The notes below the pieces were generated by a model, which searched no databases, was not told the origin of the DNA, and saw only the letters and a list, made by a program, of their open reading frames with translations. Below are positions 22,883 to 35,202 of a stretch of 64,000 bases of DNA, one piece after another (the stretch's first letter is position 1; each line of letters opens with the position of its first letter). The position numbers were made by a program, and so were the translations under genes. The DNA is from Endomychus coccineus (taxonomy: Eukaryota; Arthropoda; Insecta; Coleoptera; Endomychidae): positions 16,669,631-16,733,630 of the forward strand of contig OY294070.1 of the NCBI GenBank assembly GCA_958510875.1, read 5' to 3'.

Positions 22883-22910
22883 CTGAAGATGACACGTTTA
22901 GTGTTGAAAC
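22883..22910 (+). other. Degenerate hammerhead-like motif after the Penelope element
   Basis: CTGAAGATGA is followed by a 4-bp hairpin (ACAC...GTGT) and TGAAAC. Penelope-like terminal repeats are known to carry minimal hammerhead ribozymes with CTGATGA-hairpin-GAAA cores; here the first box has three extra bases, so cleavage is unlikely. It lies 303 bp past the end of the GIY-YIG frame. Confidence 0.4.
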
Positions 22911-24226
22911 TATAGTAACGACTATATTAAATATCAGTGATAGTATAACAAAGTAGTTTTATTTATTATTTCGTTAAAATAAAAGAATGTCAGAATCAGA
23001 TTAAGGGTATATGCAATTTGCTAATAATTGTATATTTGATTTGTTTAGCATGAATGCTAATAATAACAGATGTACAATCAGAGTATCACTATATTTATAA
23101 TTCTTTATAGATAGTTAATAAATATATACTTATGTTTGGTTTTCGTGTAGCTGTTTGAATTATGGCTAGTAAATAGAATGTGATGATGATGAGAAAAAAT
23201 GTAGTAGCAAAGGTGTAGATGCCGATTCAGTTTAGCAACAAAAAAACAGGACATACTTATAGTGAATATTTTTCCAAGATATACCCCTTAATTTGTTCAT
23301 CACATTTGCACGAAAACTGATATGGTTAGTTATCTCTGACTGTGGAATTTGCAATATCAGTTTCACATATACACATTTGCTCATACACAACTTCATCTCT
23401 GTGATTGATTTCTTTAAATCAATTTAAATGTGTATAACAATTTATTAGGATGAGCATTGTTTCAACACAACGAAAAGTTGAATTTAATTAACCATTAGTT
23501 TCGAATATCTAACGTATGTATTACAAGCCACTATGAATTTTACTTTCAAATTTACCGAAGCTTCTCTAATTCAATGAGCAACGTCTTATTTGATTTATCT
23601 ATCAGTAATATTTGCAAGCCAATCGATTCGTGAGAAAAAATTTCATACATACAATGGGACTTTCTTGCTTACATTTTTAGGAGGTTCTGGTGAAATGTCT
23701 TCGTCAGTATTTATATTGAGACCAAGGATATGGAAAATAAATTCGATAGTTTCATATATAATCGTTTATGACACATTTCTCTCACTTGCGGTCAATGTCG
23801 TTGTGTGGGCTACTAAAGCCGATCTGGTTTACAGGAACAATTTATTATATTCGTACAAATAAAGCATGTAAAGCAAAGATTGCATCCTGTTATGTTCATT
23901 TAGAGTGGCTTAGTGAAAATAAAATATCCTTATCAAGTTTCTTCCATTTTCTGTGTGGGCTAGTAATTGTAATAGTTCAACCCAAATACACTTTGGATAT
24001 CCTCTGATTTAGGAATTACAAGGTTATGCTTTCTTCTTCGTTACGGTTTGTAAATACGTAATATTTGTTGAGTTGTTATAATTTGTTAATTTGTCTTACA
24101 TTGAATCGTAAACGTGAATTAGACACAAATTTACACATTTTTTTTAAATTTAACGTCTGCTATCAGAATCATAGCATTTTATTTAACTATAATGACAACC
24201 GTTTTCTCTGGTTATACAATATGTCT
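22911..24226. other. Unassigned AT-rich spacer
   Basis: Only short open frames without motifs were seen. Confidence 0.5.
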
Positions 24227-24904
24227 CACTAAGTTGAAACCATATGGAAAACTTTCTTATTATTAATCTTAGGAAAAAAGTTATTCTTCATAAAAAGTTG
24301 TGCTAAAATACAATCATCTGATATTACATTTTTTCAGTCGTATACGGGGCTTCAAAAAAAATGTATTTTACTCAAAAGTTGAAGTACCTTTATATTTGAC
24401 AATATCGAAAATTGAAAAAAATTATTTTTTTGTCTACAGTATCAATGCAAATTTAACTGTAGTTATATGTAATCTTGAATGCACTGACATACAAATGATT
24501 TAGGTTTTGAACGAGAGGGTGGTATGAGTGAAAAATAAATTTCAATTTATTTCTAGTATTAGTTATCGTGTGTTTCATAATCACAAGAGATAAATGTTCA
24601 TTCAAAATAAAAATATTAGTGAGAAATAACAAAACCTAATTTTCCAATGTAAATGAATGTAATTGCATATTTGAACGCAGTTTTTAGTTCTGATCAACTT
24701 TTTTCCATAACAATTTTCGATATTGTCAAATATAAAGGTACTTTACTCTTATGAAAAATTCATATTTTTCGAAAAACCGCGTATATGACTGAAACAATTT
24801 GAATGATTGTATTTTAGATTTTAGAACATACAGAACGTTTTATAAATTTTTTTTTTTTCTAAAATCAATAATAAAAAAGTTTTCCATGTGGTTCCAACTT
24901 AGTG
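24227..24904. mobile_element. MITE with ~185-bp TIRs
   Basis: The ends CACTAAGTTGAAACCATATG and CATGTGGTTCCAACTTAGTG are inverted copies. The match continues inward about 185 bp, to TATATTTGACAATATCGAAA on the left and its complement at about 24715-24740. The ~300-bp centre has no transposase. The exact ends and target duplication are ambiguous, because TATGTCT/AGACGCA sequences outside also partly match. Confidence 0.75.
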
Positions 24905-25111
24905 CGTCTATATTCAATCACTTATAACACGAAACATTGTACCGCTATTTTATTGTCAGTTACCTCTTCACCCAATCTATACATTTGTTGATCGTTTGCA
25001 GCTCAACTAAAACATTAGGTCTATATTCTATTACTTCAGTAATTAAATATTACTGTATTTTCTGTAAGTAAATACGAATAGATTCACCGACTGACTAACG
25101 AATTCTATAGC

Positions 25112-25563
25112 AGGTCTCATTCCTGGAATGCAGAACTAATATTTTCACCAAAAACAAAGTATGTTGATTTTCATGGTGGAATGGATCAACACATCTTTTT
25201 AAATTGGTTCCTTTCAAGTTTTAGTGAATTAAGAAGTACCCTTCATCATGGTTATGAATATGCTAGTAGAATACTGTAATGAATAAACCGCGCCCAAGAA
25301 ATATGAAATACAACAACGGTTAAGTAGAAATAATATACATTATAACACATTCTTAAAACCACAGTTGTATTCGGCATAGTAAAGTATTAGCTGAAAGATA
25401 TGGGCAAGTGCTTCGCTTACCTCCTCACCATGGCATTTCCAACCCCATTGAACACTCCTGGGGTATAACTAAAAGTTACTTTAGGGATCACATTATTGGT
25501 AACTATAATTATGACTGTACATACCTGAATGATAAGAACCACAGGAACCACTACATTGGATGA
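25112..25563 (+). pseudogene. IS630/Tc1-like DDE transposase fragment
   Basis: The first open piece (25112-25279) contains TKYVDFHGGMDQHIFLNWF, the segment between the first and second catalytic acids in an insect IS630-like DDE family. After a stop and a degraded stretch, a second piece (about 25370-25563) reads VLAERYGQVLRLPPHHGISN followed by PIEHSWGITKSYF, where the E of NPIE is the third catalytic residue. The VMDNAPYH-type segment carrying the second D is lost and neither end of the gene is present. It is a fossil with no visible TIR. Confidence 0.7.
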
Positions 25564-28500
25564 AAGATAATTACGTCGATTGACACCATTCACCGGTATT
25601 TTTCTTTGGTTGTCAAGATATACTAAAGTAAATGGGAAGACAATAATATTTTCTGTTGTTTCTGTTAACAGTGAACATCTATTATTATAAAGAAAATATT
25701 ATGTAAATTCTAAAATTTGATTATATAGTAATAAGTAATTAATAAAATATAACAATTGTACATAAATAGCAAAACTAGCATCCATGTTTAAATTCATAAT
25801 TAATTCCATCATTATTTATACACATACAATTAATATAAGCCATACTTCTACAAATTTTTGATCACATCTTTTTCAACACAATATGATTAATTCGATATTA
25901 TAAAGGATTCATGAAACCGTAAGATTAATTCCAACGGCTTCGAAATAAAATGTTAATGTCTCTAATCTCATATTGTATGTTTCAATATCAATAAATCAAA
26001 ATACATTTAATTTGTTAAATATAAGATATAAAAACGATAAAACTCACTTGCGTTCACTTCAGTTATTAGTAACAATAACGTTGTCCGCCTGCAAATAAAG
26101 ATTGAATGACATAGTACAATATGACTAAATAAGGATATTTTATACCTTTATGGATCAATTAAACGAAAAACAATAGTAACAAAAGGTTATTAAATTCGTT
26201 ATTGGAATTGTAGCAGCAATTATGTTTGAGTTATAAGTTAGGAATGAAACTTCATACAATACTCGACAGTCCTTAGGAATTCTTTTTGTCTTTCTTCGTA
26301 ATTTAATTAAGACACAATGACAAAATTTGCGATTAAGCTCCGAAACATAACCTCCAGAGGGAAGTTTCAATTTAACTTCGGAAATTTCTAGCTATTCAGA
26401 ATTTTAAGGATTTTGTACGTGCATCCTGCTCTTCAGTCTGTCTCATTATTAAAGCCCAGAGTTTAATGTCAGGAACTTTTGTAGTTATCAAAAAACTTAA
26501 CAGCAAATAGGAATATTCTATGAATTGACGGTGTTTTTAAATTGGATGGGATGTACAGCTTATCCCTCCTTTAGAATTATTTAAGTGAGCTTTATTTAAA
26601 GTATAAGCTCCTTCTTCCAAAATAGTATAAAGTTGTTTATTTCGGCACTCACTGATGATTTCGTTGATCACAAACTACGACATGAACAGAGCGAGAGAAA
26701 TGCTTCGATGGGGAAGTAGGCAAAGTAAATGAAATATAGGGGAGCGTAATTTTTTTTTCATCGGTGGAAATTGTCTAAGATAGCAAACTTCTACTTTAGA
26801 AGAAGTCTAATGAAGAACTAAAAAAAAGGATAATTAGTTTTATTGTGGTATAATTTTTCAGTAGGTGCATTCATCGCAAATAGTTCCTTAATCAAATTAT
26901 GTAAGTCTGTTAGTGGAAGTACCGTTCACTCCAAACAAAGCGCCTCTAAGGTAGTTGCGTATGATTATATGTTCTGTATTCCTACTTTAATTGTGCTTAC
27001 ATCATTATTTTATTCTCAAATCGACCCACGGTGTATATTTTAACGTGGCTTCAGGGGTAACCGGTTCACTTATGGGTAACTGTGTAATGGAACTAATAGT
27101 CCCATGGGTAGGACGATACTAGCTAGACTAAGCTCGTGAAGAGATACATAGTCACTTCCGGAAGTGTGTAGAGATAATGACTTTTGGAATTTTAGACCCT
27201 GTCTTCCCGTTTGGAAATTACTCTCCTGCTTTTCTATTGAAAACTCCAACAGGGAACCACACTCCTCAAAATTTAGCGTGGACCCTTCACCTGAAAACAT
27301 TAGCGGTTATGTTTATTTGTCTTGATTTGTCTTACTTTTCTTTGCCTGTCTCATTGCTCTGATTTCATCATCACTTGTATTTTTAGTTGCTCAATCTAAA
27401 AAAATGAGCATACAAAAAAAACAGTGGGGTACGAAGATTTGTCCTAATATTAATTAGATTACCCTCTGGGACGCCACTGGAATTAATAATTGTATTTTGA
27501 TTACATTAAAATAAGCCCCTTATTACTGCAAATAAGTATGCTACGTTTAATCAAAATAAGATTTCTGAGTAATTGATTAAAAACTGATTTTTTCAAAAAA
27601 CTTTGACACTCACTATCTCGAAAACGAATAAAGTTAGGATACATGCTGTTAGGGGGAAAATCTTACTTTTACCTTAGAAACCGATCCTAAACGTTGGCGG
27701 TTAAATCCTGAACCACTGCGTTCCGCGATGATGTTATTATTAGAATTTACTTAATGATACGCTTATGAAACTGAATGAGAAATATTATTGGATATTATAT
27801 GAGGAAAATATTTGGAACTATTGGATAATAGAATTATATTAAATATATACTTAATTAACCTAACTTAATTCTAAAAATTAAAGGGGAACTTAACAATACC
27901 ATTTTTATTATATCAGGTATTTTGTAATAGTATTCATATTCACAGTCATAATTAATAAGCATCAGAAAATCCATTGTTCTTCTGCCTGTGCAGATCAATA
28001 TTTTAATAAACGTCTATCTATCTTTCTTCTCTCATTCATCAGATTGACATCATTAAGCGAAAATGCCATTAATTAAATTCTGTAGAAGTAGAACGTTATT
28101 TGTATAATAATTGTTGGCATATTGGATATGAAATATGAATACGTACGATTTCATAATAAGACGCATGTCACATTGAATGCGCCTCTGATTCAACAACAAA
28201 ACAAATTTACAAATCGTGTGTCCCAAACTTTACATAACAAACTTTCTGCATGATTCGTTTCAATATATTTAATACCTTCTACTGAAGATATGTGAGCACG
28301 GATTCCGGATTCGTTTGTCTATTTAAAAATAAATTATTTACGTCTTTACTTACTATGAAGCGATAATCAGACAATTATGAAATTATTGCATTTTCAACTG
28401 TCAATCGGAAACGGCTATTCATTTGATTGATTCTAATTAATTCCAGCAAATAACAACATCGTTAAAAAGTTAAAAGGTTATTATTGATATTATTATTATC

Positions 28501-28629
28501 GATAATTTATACGCATCTTTATAAATAGTTCATTAAATGGAATTACACGTAATAAACAAATAGTCGTGAACTAACCAAATCCACCTTTTCTAACAAAAAA
28601 GTTCCCGCTAAAAGCATATATACAAGGGT
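25564..28629. other. 3 kb without recognisable features
   Basis: This is AT-rich sequence with no motif-bearing frame, tandem array or paired termini that I could see. Decayed repeats may be present but could not be named. Confidence 0.5.
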
Positions 28630-28705
28630 AAGGGGAAAAGTCCCTGAAAAATGAAACAGATGGCGCCACAATCGAAAATCCCATGTGACATTTGATGTAC
28701 ATCAC
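28630..28705. repeat. Repeat copy shared with 21095-21190
   Basis: This is the plus-strand copy of the repeat described at 21095. The match ends where a small inverted-repeat element begins at about 28703. Confidence 0.65.
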
Positions 28706-28917
28706 CCCTTGCCTATTTCAACCCCCCAAAACCCTCTAAAACCACCCCCAAAAGAATATGAATCATATGATAATATGACCAATTTTATGATAAATTAGTC
28801 AATTATTGAGACTCTGGCTGGGTTTAAAATCGGAACGGCACTTTTTTATTTTATTTTATTATTCTGCCGGATGATTTTAGGGAGTTTTGGGGGGTTGAAA
28901 TAGGCAAGGAGTGATGG
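28703..28917. mobile_element. Small ~215-bp MITE
   Basis: CATCACCCCTTGCCTATTTC followed by AACCCCCCAAAACC is matched in inverted orientation by GGTTTTGGGG-type sequence, TTGAAATAGGCAAGGAGTGATG, ending at 28917. The TIRs are about 43 bp with few mismatches. The centre is about 130 bp with no coding capacity. The left edge falls inside the 28630 repeat, consistent with an insertion. Confidence 0.7.
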
Positions 28918-29399
28918 TAATAATTTTAAATCTTTATTTGACCTCCAATAAAGTTATTTAACATGGGACCATCATGTCACCTTGTAACCCGTAAGTTTTA
29001 TCCACACAATGGAAAAAAAAAAACATTTTTGGTTCAAATAATGGCCAATTACTCGGAAATGGACCGATAACTCTTGATGATAGGGTATGTTAACAATTTC
29101 CAATACCAATGAACATTTTCCAACAGGTTTGGGGGGGTTAACTTGCAGTCCATTTTCGGGTCAATTTTAACTAGTCGGCCTGATAAACGGACACGATAAA
29201 AAATGATGGCACATGGTGGAAGTGTATAAAAATGACATGCTTCTCAAGTAACCGCAATTTGGAAAGGGTTAACCTCCAGTCAAAAAAAATGCGGATGCTG
29301 TATCTCGAGATCTAGCAGCCGGGGAAAATTCGGTCTGTGAGATGAATTGATCATTGAACCGTCCTCTAACGATAAACCATAGTGCCATCGGGTTAATGT
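28918..29399. other. Unassigned spacer
   Basis: No gene was recognised. Confidence 0.45.
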
Positions 29400-30290
29400 T
29401 CAGACCATCAATATCGCTTTGGCTCCTAGACTATCAGGCCTACTGGCCCATTGTATATCGCCTATGTTTTGTTCCTTTACGGTATCCACCAGATAATTTT
29501 TGCACCTTGTACGAGTTTGTACAAGTCCTTCACTGGGTGAGAACTGTATAATTCTGGTTTGGCTCTAGGCTCTTCAAAAATTGACTGTCTTTTGCGATCC
29601 AGTACCTCGCATTTACACAGTGTCTACTAATATGTCTGTCGTTCTTTTGTTACACGGGGCTTTGATGTATTTTTTCCCATGTTCGTTTCCTAGGATTTTT
29701 TTCAGTATTCTTTGTGGTTTTCCATGATCCAGTCTTCTACAGTCTTTCGTGCTGTACGTTTTGGTACCTCCGTGGTCTGTTCTGGATCTGAAGCGTTCTC
29801 CGACCTTCTTCTTGCAAGTTCGTCGGCTTTTTCATTGCCTGTCGTTCCCTGATGTCTCGGCACCCAGATCAGCTCAACGTGGTTTCGGTCACCAGTATTT
29901 CAAGCTCTTCTTTGCATGTCTATAGCAGACGGGATGTCACTTCCTGACTTCTCATTGCATGAAGTGCAGCCTGACTTTCTGTCAATATGTGGATCTGCTC
30001 ATCTTCCTTCACACATTGGAGGATTGCATATATCTCTGCTTGGAAGACAGAGGTGTGTTTACCCAATGAATAACTCAAGCCAGTCTTTGGATTTCTTGAG
30101 TATACTCCTGCACCTGCACCTTTTTCAGTCTTAGACCCGTCTGTATACCAGATCTCTCCCTGTAGAATGTCGCCCAGGTTTGTATGTTCCCATTCAGTCC
30201 TTTCTGATATTGATACCCTGAATGTGTTGTTAGAAGGGTATCGCTTTGGAATGTGATATGTTCTCATTAAACAACCAATTCTCCATTATT
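29400..30290 (-). pseudogene. LINE RNase H and 3' region
   Basis: The minus-strand frame 30267-29920 reads GEIWYTDGSKTEKGAGAG, KHTSVFQAEIYAILQC and LTESQAALHAM. These are the RNase H boxes, with the second catalytic D replaced by E. A frame change follows to HVELIWVPRHQGTTGNEKAD with ELARRRSEN, carrying the last aspartate, then EDWIMENHKEYWKKILG. Past a stop the 3' part (29640-29400) matches the tail at 37640-38130. The 5' part (RT) is missing. It is the same broad LINE type (Jockey/R1/I) as at 2450, but a different family. Confidence 0.8.
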
Positions 30291-30404
30291 AAATTTATTT
30301 GTAAGTAACCCTTATCCTACTGTAAACGTACCTCACTCATCCCCTCCTTCTCAATCTTAATTTTAAAATTTAAGAAATTAACCATAGTTTATAAAACCAT
30401 TGTT

Positions 30405-30429
30405 TGATAAAGCCACCGTGTGGTGAAAC
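30405..30429 (+). other. Penelope-type TGAT-hairpin-GAAAC motif
   Basis: TGATAAAG is followed by CCAC-CGT-GTGG (30413-30423) and TGAAAC. The pattern echoes the motifs after Penelope ORFs at 22883 and 40150, so this may be the relic of a third Penelope terminal repeat. No coding part was found beside it. Confidence 0.3.
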
Positions 30430-31557
30430 ATGTCACGTTTTGTTTAATAAAAACGAAGCTTGTGAAAATTTATTACAAATGTATTTTTTATTGAAAAAAA
30501 AATATACAGATCAGTCAATTCTTATGAAGCTTGTTTTGTATTTCTGAATTTGTTTTTTCTATTTACATTTTTCAATGGGAATGAAAGGATAATTACTATT
30601 ATTATTATTACAACATATAGGAAAAGTGGAGGCAACTTCCCATCACTTATATGCCTGTACAGTTCTAAAGATTTCTCTTATTAATTTCAATTCGTTGATA
30701 TTAACAGGCATTGCATAATCCTAACCTAATAGCATTTTCTCTGTAACTCATTATGAAGCATCGGAATGCAATTGCTAACCCGGATGACTAGAAACGTTCA
30801 CACAACTGTATGGCTCAAATTTAACTCGCCTCGTTGTTCCAAAACGACAAAAGAATCGATATATCAAATTTCCAAACCAGTCAATAGTAATAGAAGATCG
30901 TAACTTTTGGAATTATGTTACGTCGCGATTCGTGACACAATCGCCTTGTCCTATTTCTGACATCGTCGAGAAATCCCATAAAGGCATAAAAACAACGATA
31001 ATTAACGTTGTTGCTCCTCCGATTCCATTTCTGTGAAAGCATTAAACGTACGTACGGCAAAGATCCGGGATTATTAAAATAAATCAACACCTTCGGTTAG
31101 ACGCTGAAGGTTACATTCGGTCGCCGGTTTAATCATCGCGGCAAAGAAATTATTGAGAAACGAACGACATTTTCCATGTATTCAACCTTTTAGTCATCTC
31201 TCCGCGAGATTTGCAAATGTAACGACATACCCATTGCGCAACCATTTCATTGGACATCTATTTCATCTACCTTGAACTATTTCGTTCTCAACCAGTGATT
31301 TTCGTTACAAGAACGCATTGAATGCGATTCGCTTATGAGTAATTTTGCTACGGAGGATATAAAAGTAGATCCGTGGGAAGAAAAGCGGATATTCTCGGCA
31401 ACAACCAAATAATATATACAGATGAACCGTGGGTTCAGGTATATGAAAATCTAAATAACATTTATAGTACAGTAAATCTGTGAAATTTTGTGGAAAAAAT
31501 GAACGAAGCTTTTTTTTAGAAACAGTTAGCGTGGTGCCTTTCCGCGAGAACGGTAGG
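30430..31557. other. Unassigned spacer
   Basis: No recognised gene or array. Confidence 0.45.
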
Positions 31558-33016
31558 TAGTCGGGTCAAATTAGACGTTAAAAATGTGAAAGCTCGGAAT
31601 TTTTTCCAAACAGACCAATCAACTTATTTTTTTTTGCAAATCGTTCCTGGACGGATACTGAACGATATTGAACTTTAAGATCTTGCCGCTCGACCATTTT
31701 TCACCTGTTAAACCGGAAATTGGCCAATTTTCATGGGAAAATTTGCAAAATTGGTAAGTATTGCCAAAATTGGCTCGAAAACTCCACTCGGGGGTTTTCG
31801 GGGTCGTTGACCACGATTCCAAAGTTAGATTTTCCATTTTCGACCGCGGTAGCTAGAAATTCGCCAACTTTATGTCCCAAAAATTGTCAAATTTAATAAT
31901 TTCGCAGTTTTTGTTGAAATTGACTGAAACATTTCTTTCGGGGGTTTTCGAAGTCGCTGATCACGTATCCGAAGTTAGATTTACCATTTTCCACCGCGGT
32001 AGCTAGAAATTGGCCAATTATATGTCTGAAGAATGGATAGATTAGATAATTTCGTAATTTTTGTTGAAATTGGCACTGCTATCAAAAGTCAGGGAATTTA
32101 TCCGTGACTGCAAATCATTTGTTTCATATCCAATATCAAATGACGCTTGCGTTCGAGAATCAGTAATTTCTGATATACCTGTCTCTTGCAAATTATAGTT
32201 TTGGAATGGTACCCAGAATTTTATTTATATTATTTTTAAATTTATATACATTAGAATGTAAATGTAAACGTAAATGTAAGAAATTGTGAAATATAAATTG
32301 TAAATAATAAAATGTAAAAAAATAAATGAAATATTAAAATGTTTAATAAAAATATATTCATAAATTCTTGTTCTTATTTGAATTTGTCCATTTTGTTTCT
32401 AGACGGTTGACCAATGTATGAAATATTTTTTTGCCATGAAATTGGTAAATTTCTAAATGGTATAATAATAAAGAAATGTTACTCCAGGATCACGAAACCC
32501 CCAAACGATATTTTCTAGCCATTTCCAACAAAAATTTATTTATCCATTTTTCAGACATATAATTAATTGGCCAATTTCTAGATACTGCGGTAGAAAATGG
32601 TAAATCTAACTTCGAAATCGTGATCAGCGACCTCGAAAACCCCCGAGTGGAATGTTTTAGTCAATTTCAACAAAAACTGCGAAATTATTAAATTTGACCA
32701 TTTTTGGGACATAAAGTTGGCGAATTTGTAGCTACCGCAGTCGAAAATGGTAAATCTAACTTCGGAATCGTGATCAGCGACCCCGAAAGCCCCCGAGTGG
32801 AGTCTTCCAGCCAATTTTGGCAATACTTACCAATTTTGCAAAATTTCCCATGAAAATTGGCCAATTTCCGGTTTAACAGGTGAAAAATGATCGAGCGGCA
32901 AGATCTTAAAGTTCAATATCGTTCAGTATCCGTCCAGGAACGATTTGAAAAAAAAATTAAGTTGATTGGTCTGTTTGGAAAAATTTCCGAGCTTTTGCGC
33001 TAAATTGACTCGACTA
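31558..33016. mobile_element. 1.46-kb long inverted-repeat element
   Basis: The left arm (31558-32070) and right arm (32518-33016) are inverted copies about 500 bp long. Each starts TAGTCG(G/A)GTCAA and then AAGCTCGGAATTTTTTCCAA and ACAGACCAATC. Each arm also has an internal ~151-bp direct duplication (TCGGGGGTTTTCG at about 31788 and 31939). The ~450-bp centre is AT-rich and non-coding. A third terminal copy stands alone at 39538-39590. No transposase relative is visible, so the superfamily is unknown. The open frame 32578-32823 (minus) simply translates the repeated arm. Confidence 0.8.
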
Positions 33017-33304
33017 AGGTCGTAGAGAACAATTTTGAAGAAAAAAATTATAGACAACAATATCGTCTACAATTTATCTCATTCAGTCGCCAACCAAAAG
33101 TGCAAAATGCAGAGTGTGTCAAAGTTGCCAAAATGACTTTTTTCTGTTGTCCGATGGAAATAACCGCTAAAATGTGTGCAACAGGATCTCAGAAGGATGA
33201 CGATACAATTTATATGTATATAATACCTATACAATATGCTTTTATTAGGTTGTCTTTGAGACGAGTAGAATTCTGTGTCTCGACACTCTGTACTGTGGTT
33301 AATC

Positions 33305-34503
33305 ATGATCGAGGTTTTTTTTTGCGTAGAGGAGGGCAAATCTTGCATAGACGCCTCGGGTGCACGTGCCCCCGGGTGTGCCGGATTCCTACCGACTAAG
33401 ACTCCTCTTCCTTGAGGTTGGTTCTCCATCCTAAGGGGAGCCCCACTGCACTATAGTCCTATTGTGCCCTCACATGTTGCTACCTCCTTATCAGTCCGGT
33501 GTATTCTATGAATTCTTCTGATTTCCTCGGATGTAGTTTTATCGTCTCCGACTATTTTTGATTGGAATTCTGTCGCAAAAGTCCTTAGGTTCAAAGAAAT
33601 TCTTTCCCCTTGATCCGTTTTCTCGACTATTCCAGCACCCGTACTTTTTTCCATCTTGGTGCCTTCGGTAAGCCCTATGGAATCCCCTGATATCATATGA
33701 GGCCTGCCCCCAGCATTCTCCCGCCCATTCAAGGCTTGAATCATGAAAGGCATGGAAGTGCTGTGAACTTTGATCCTGTCGGATCTCATCCCCAATGGCT
33801 CAGGTGATCCAAGCAATCCGAGGATGCTTCGGCCTTTTTGGTCAGCCTTTCCTTGACCGATAAGATCGAAGCAATACGCCCCTCTTATGGCCTCTGCCTG
33901 AACGGCGAGGTGCAGTGGCTCCAACCCCAACAGCTTCTTCATCGCAGCCGTTGGGGTGGTCGACATTGCACCTGTTACTCCTAAGCATGTCAGCCTCTGA
34001 ACTCTGTTCAGTGAATGCTGCGATGCTTTGGTTTTTGTTTTTGGCCACCACACGATTGCGGCGTATGTTACAAAATGGGTCTCACTATGGTTGTGTACAT
34101 CCAGGGTACCATCCTTGGAGTGAGTCCCCAGGTTCTCCCGACTGTAAGCCGACAGGTCCACAGGGCCCTTATCGCTTTGTTAGGGGTTTTATCCAGATGC
34201 TTCCCAAAGGTCAGCCTTTCATCTAGACTTACCCCAAGGTACTTGACCGTGTCCGTCATCTGTATATTTTTTCCATACAAAACTAAGACTTGTAAGTTTC
34301 CAATGTCCTTTCTCTTTGTAAAGGGCATAATGGTTATTTTCGAAGGATTCACTTCGAGTCCTTCTTTGTTGCACCATTTTCCACAGTGTTCAGATCGTGC
34401 TGCATCAGAGGTGCTATTGCACTCCCCAACTTCTCTTGTACTATAATGACGATGTCATTCGCATATCTGATTACGCAGAATCCTTCACTCTCGATGATCG
34501 AGG
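33305..34503 (-). mobile_element. 5'-truncated LINE insertion with 10-bp target duplication
   Basis: ATGATCGAGG occurs at 33305-33314 and again at 34494-34503. Between them, on the minus strand, lies a LINE fragment that begins mid-RT and ends in an A-run (seen as nine Ts at 33315-33323). A target duplication, a 5' truncation and a 3' A-tail together are the signature of target-primed reverse transcription. The flanks belong to another dispersed repeat that carries AGTTTCATCACAAT-type sequence. Confidence 0.85.
33454..34493 (-). pseudogene. LINE RT C-terminal part and partial RNase H
   Basis: Starting at the truncation the minus strand reads GFCVIRYANDIVIIVQEKLG, where YAND replaces the catalytic YADD. 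In the next frame come NPSKITIMPFTKRK and VKYLGVSLDERLTFGKH (RT thumb), then a shift to ETHFVTYAAIVWWPKTK and LNRVQRLTCLGVTGAM, a typical post-RT region. It continues through LLGLEPLHLAVQAEAIRGAY to a partial RNase H start (TKMEKSTGAGIVE). RNase H is cut short by a stop. At least two frameshifts are present. It belongs to the Jockey/R1-like LINEs. Confidence 0.85.
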
Positions 34504-34965
34504 GTTTAAATTAATATGAGATTCGAATTTCTAATCATCGAAAATGTATTGAAACCAAGTTTCATCACAATCGATGAGGTCGACAAAAATCGAGATTTTT
34601 CCATACCCTTATGAAAATTTCCAAAAATCGAAATTTTGATATGGGTGAATTAAACGCTGAAATTTGTGGAGCAAGATCTCAGAAGAACGCCAATATAATT
34701 CATAAATATATACCAAGTTTCATCACAATGAAAATTTCGAAAAATCGATACTGAAGAATTATTATCTCATGCCCCCTGCATTGAGTCATTAGGGATCGGG
34801 TGGAAAATAGTTCAAGGCCTGTAAAGCATTCCTCTAATCACACAATATATTCAATGGACAAAATTTGTCATTATTTTATCTTTATTTTCAACACCCTCCT
34901 CTCCAATGGTTGCAAGAGTTTCGAAATCTGTACATTCTTGTTGGCTTTTTGTTTTTTTTCTCTTA
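34504..34965. other. Dispersed repeat sequence flanking the LINE
   Basis: It contains CCAAGTTTCATCACAAT twice and GATCTCAGAAG. The region 33170-33240 on the other side of the LINE has similar GATCTCAGAAGGATGACGAT. No gene. Confidence 0.4.
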
Positions 34966-35202
34966 TAGGGTGAAAGCACCAGTAGAGAAACTGAACCAGT
35001 AAAGAAACAAAAACTTATATTTCTAAATATATTAAGGAATGGGTACGTTTTAAATTTCCCGCGAGTTTGATGCCATGTTAGTTGGCACTCCTACTTTTAG
35101 TGATATTTGGTTCTAAAGTTTATTGTGGTATTAGTCGTCTGTAAAACTTTGTAGAAGAAGCTGCTATTTTCGCGACTCCATTTTGGATGCGCAAAAACTA
35201 AG

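Noticed and set aside
32578..32823. 81-codon open frame with a repeated HSG-F-VADHD peptide
   Set aside because: It lies entirely in the arm of the 31.6-kb inverted repeat; the peptide repetition reflects the 151-bp DNA duplication.
33079..33429. Open frame with PQGRGVLVGRNPAHPGARAP
   Set aside because: It spans the LINE 3' end and the flanking repeat across the A-run, so it is a composite of two unrelated sequences.
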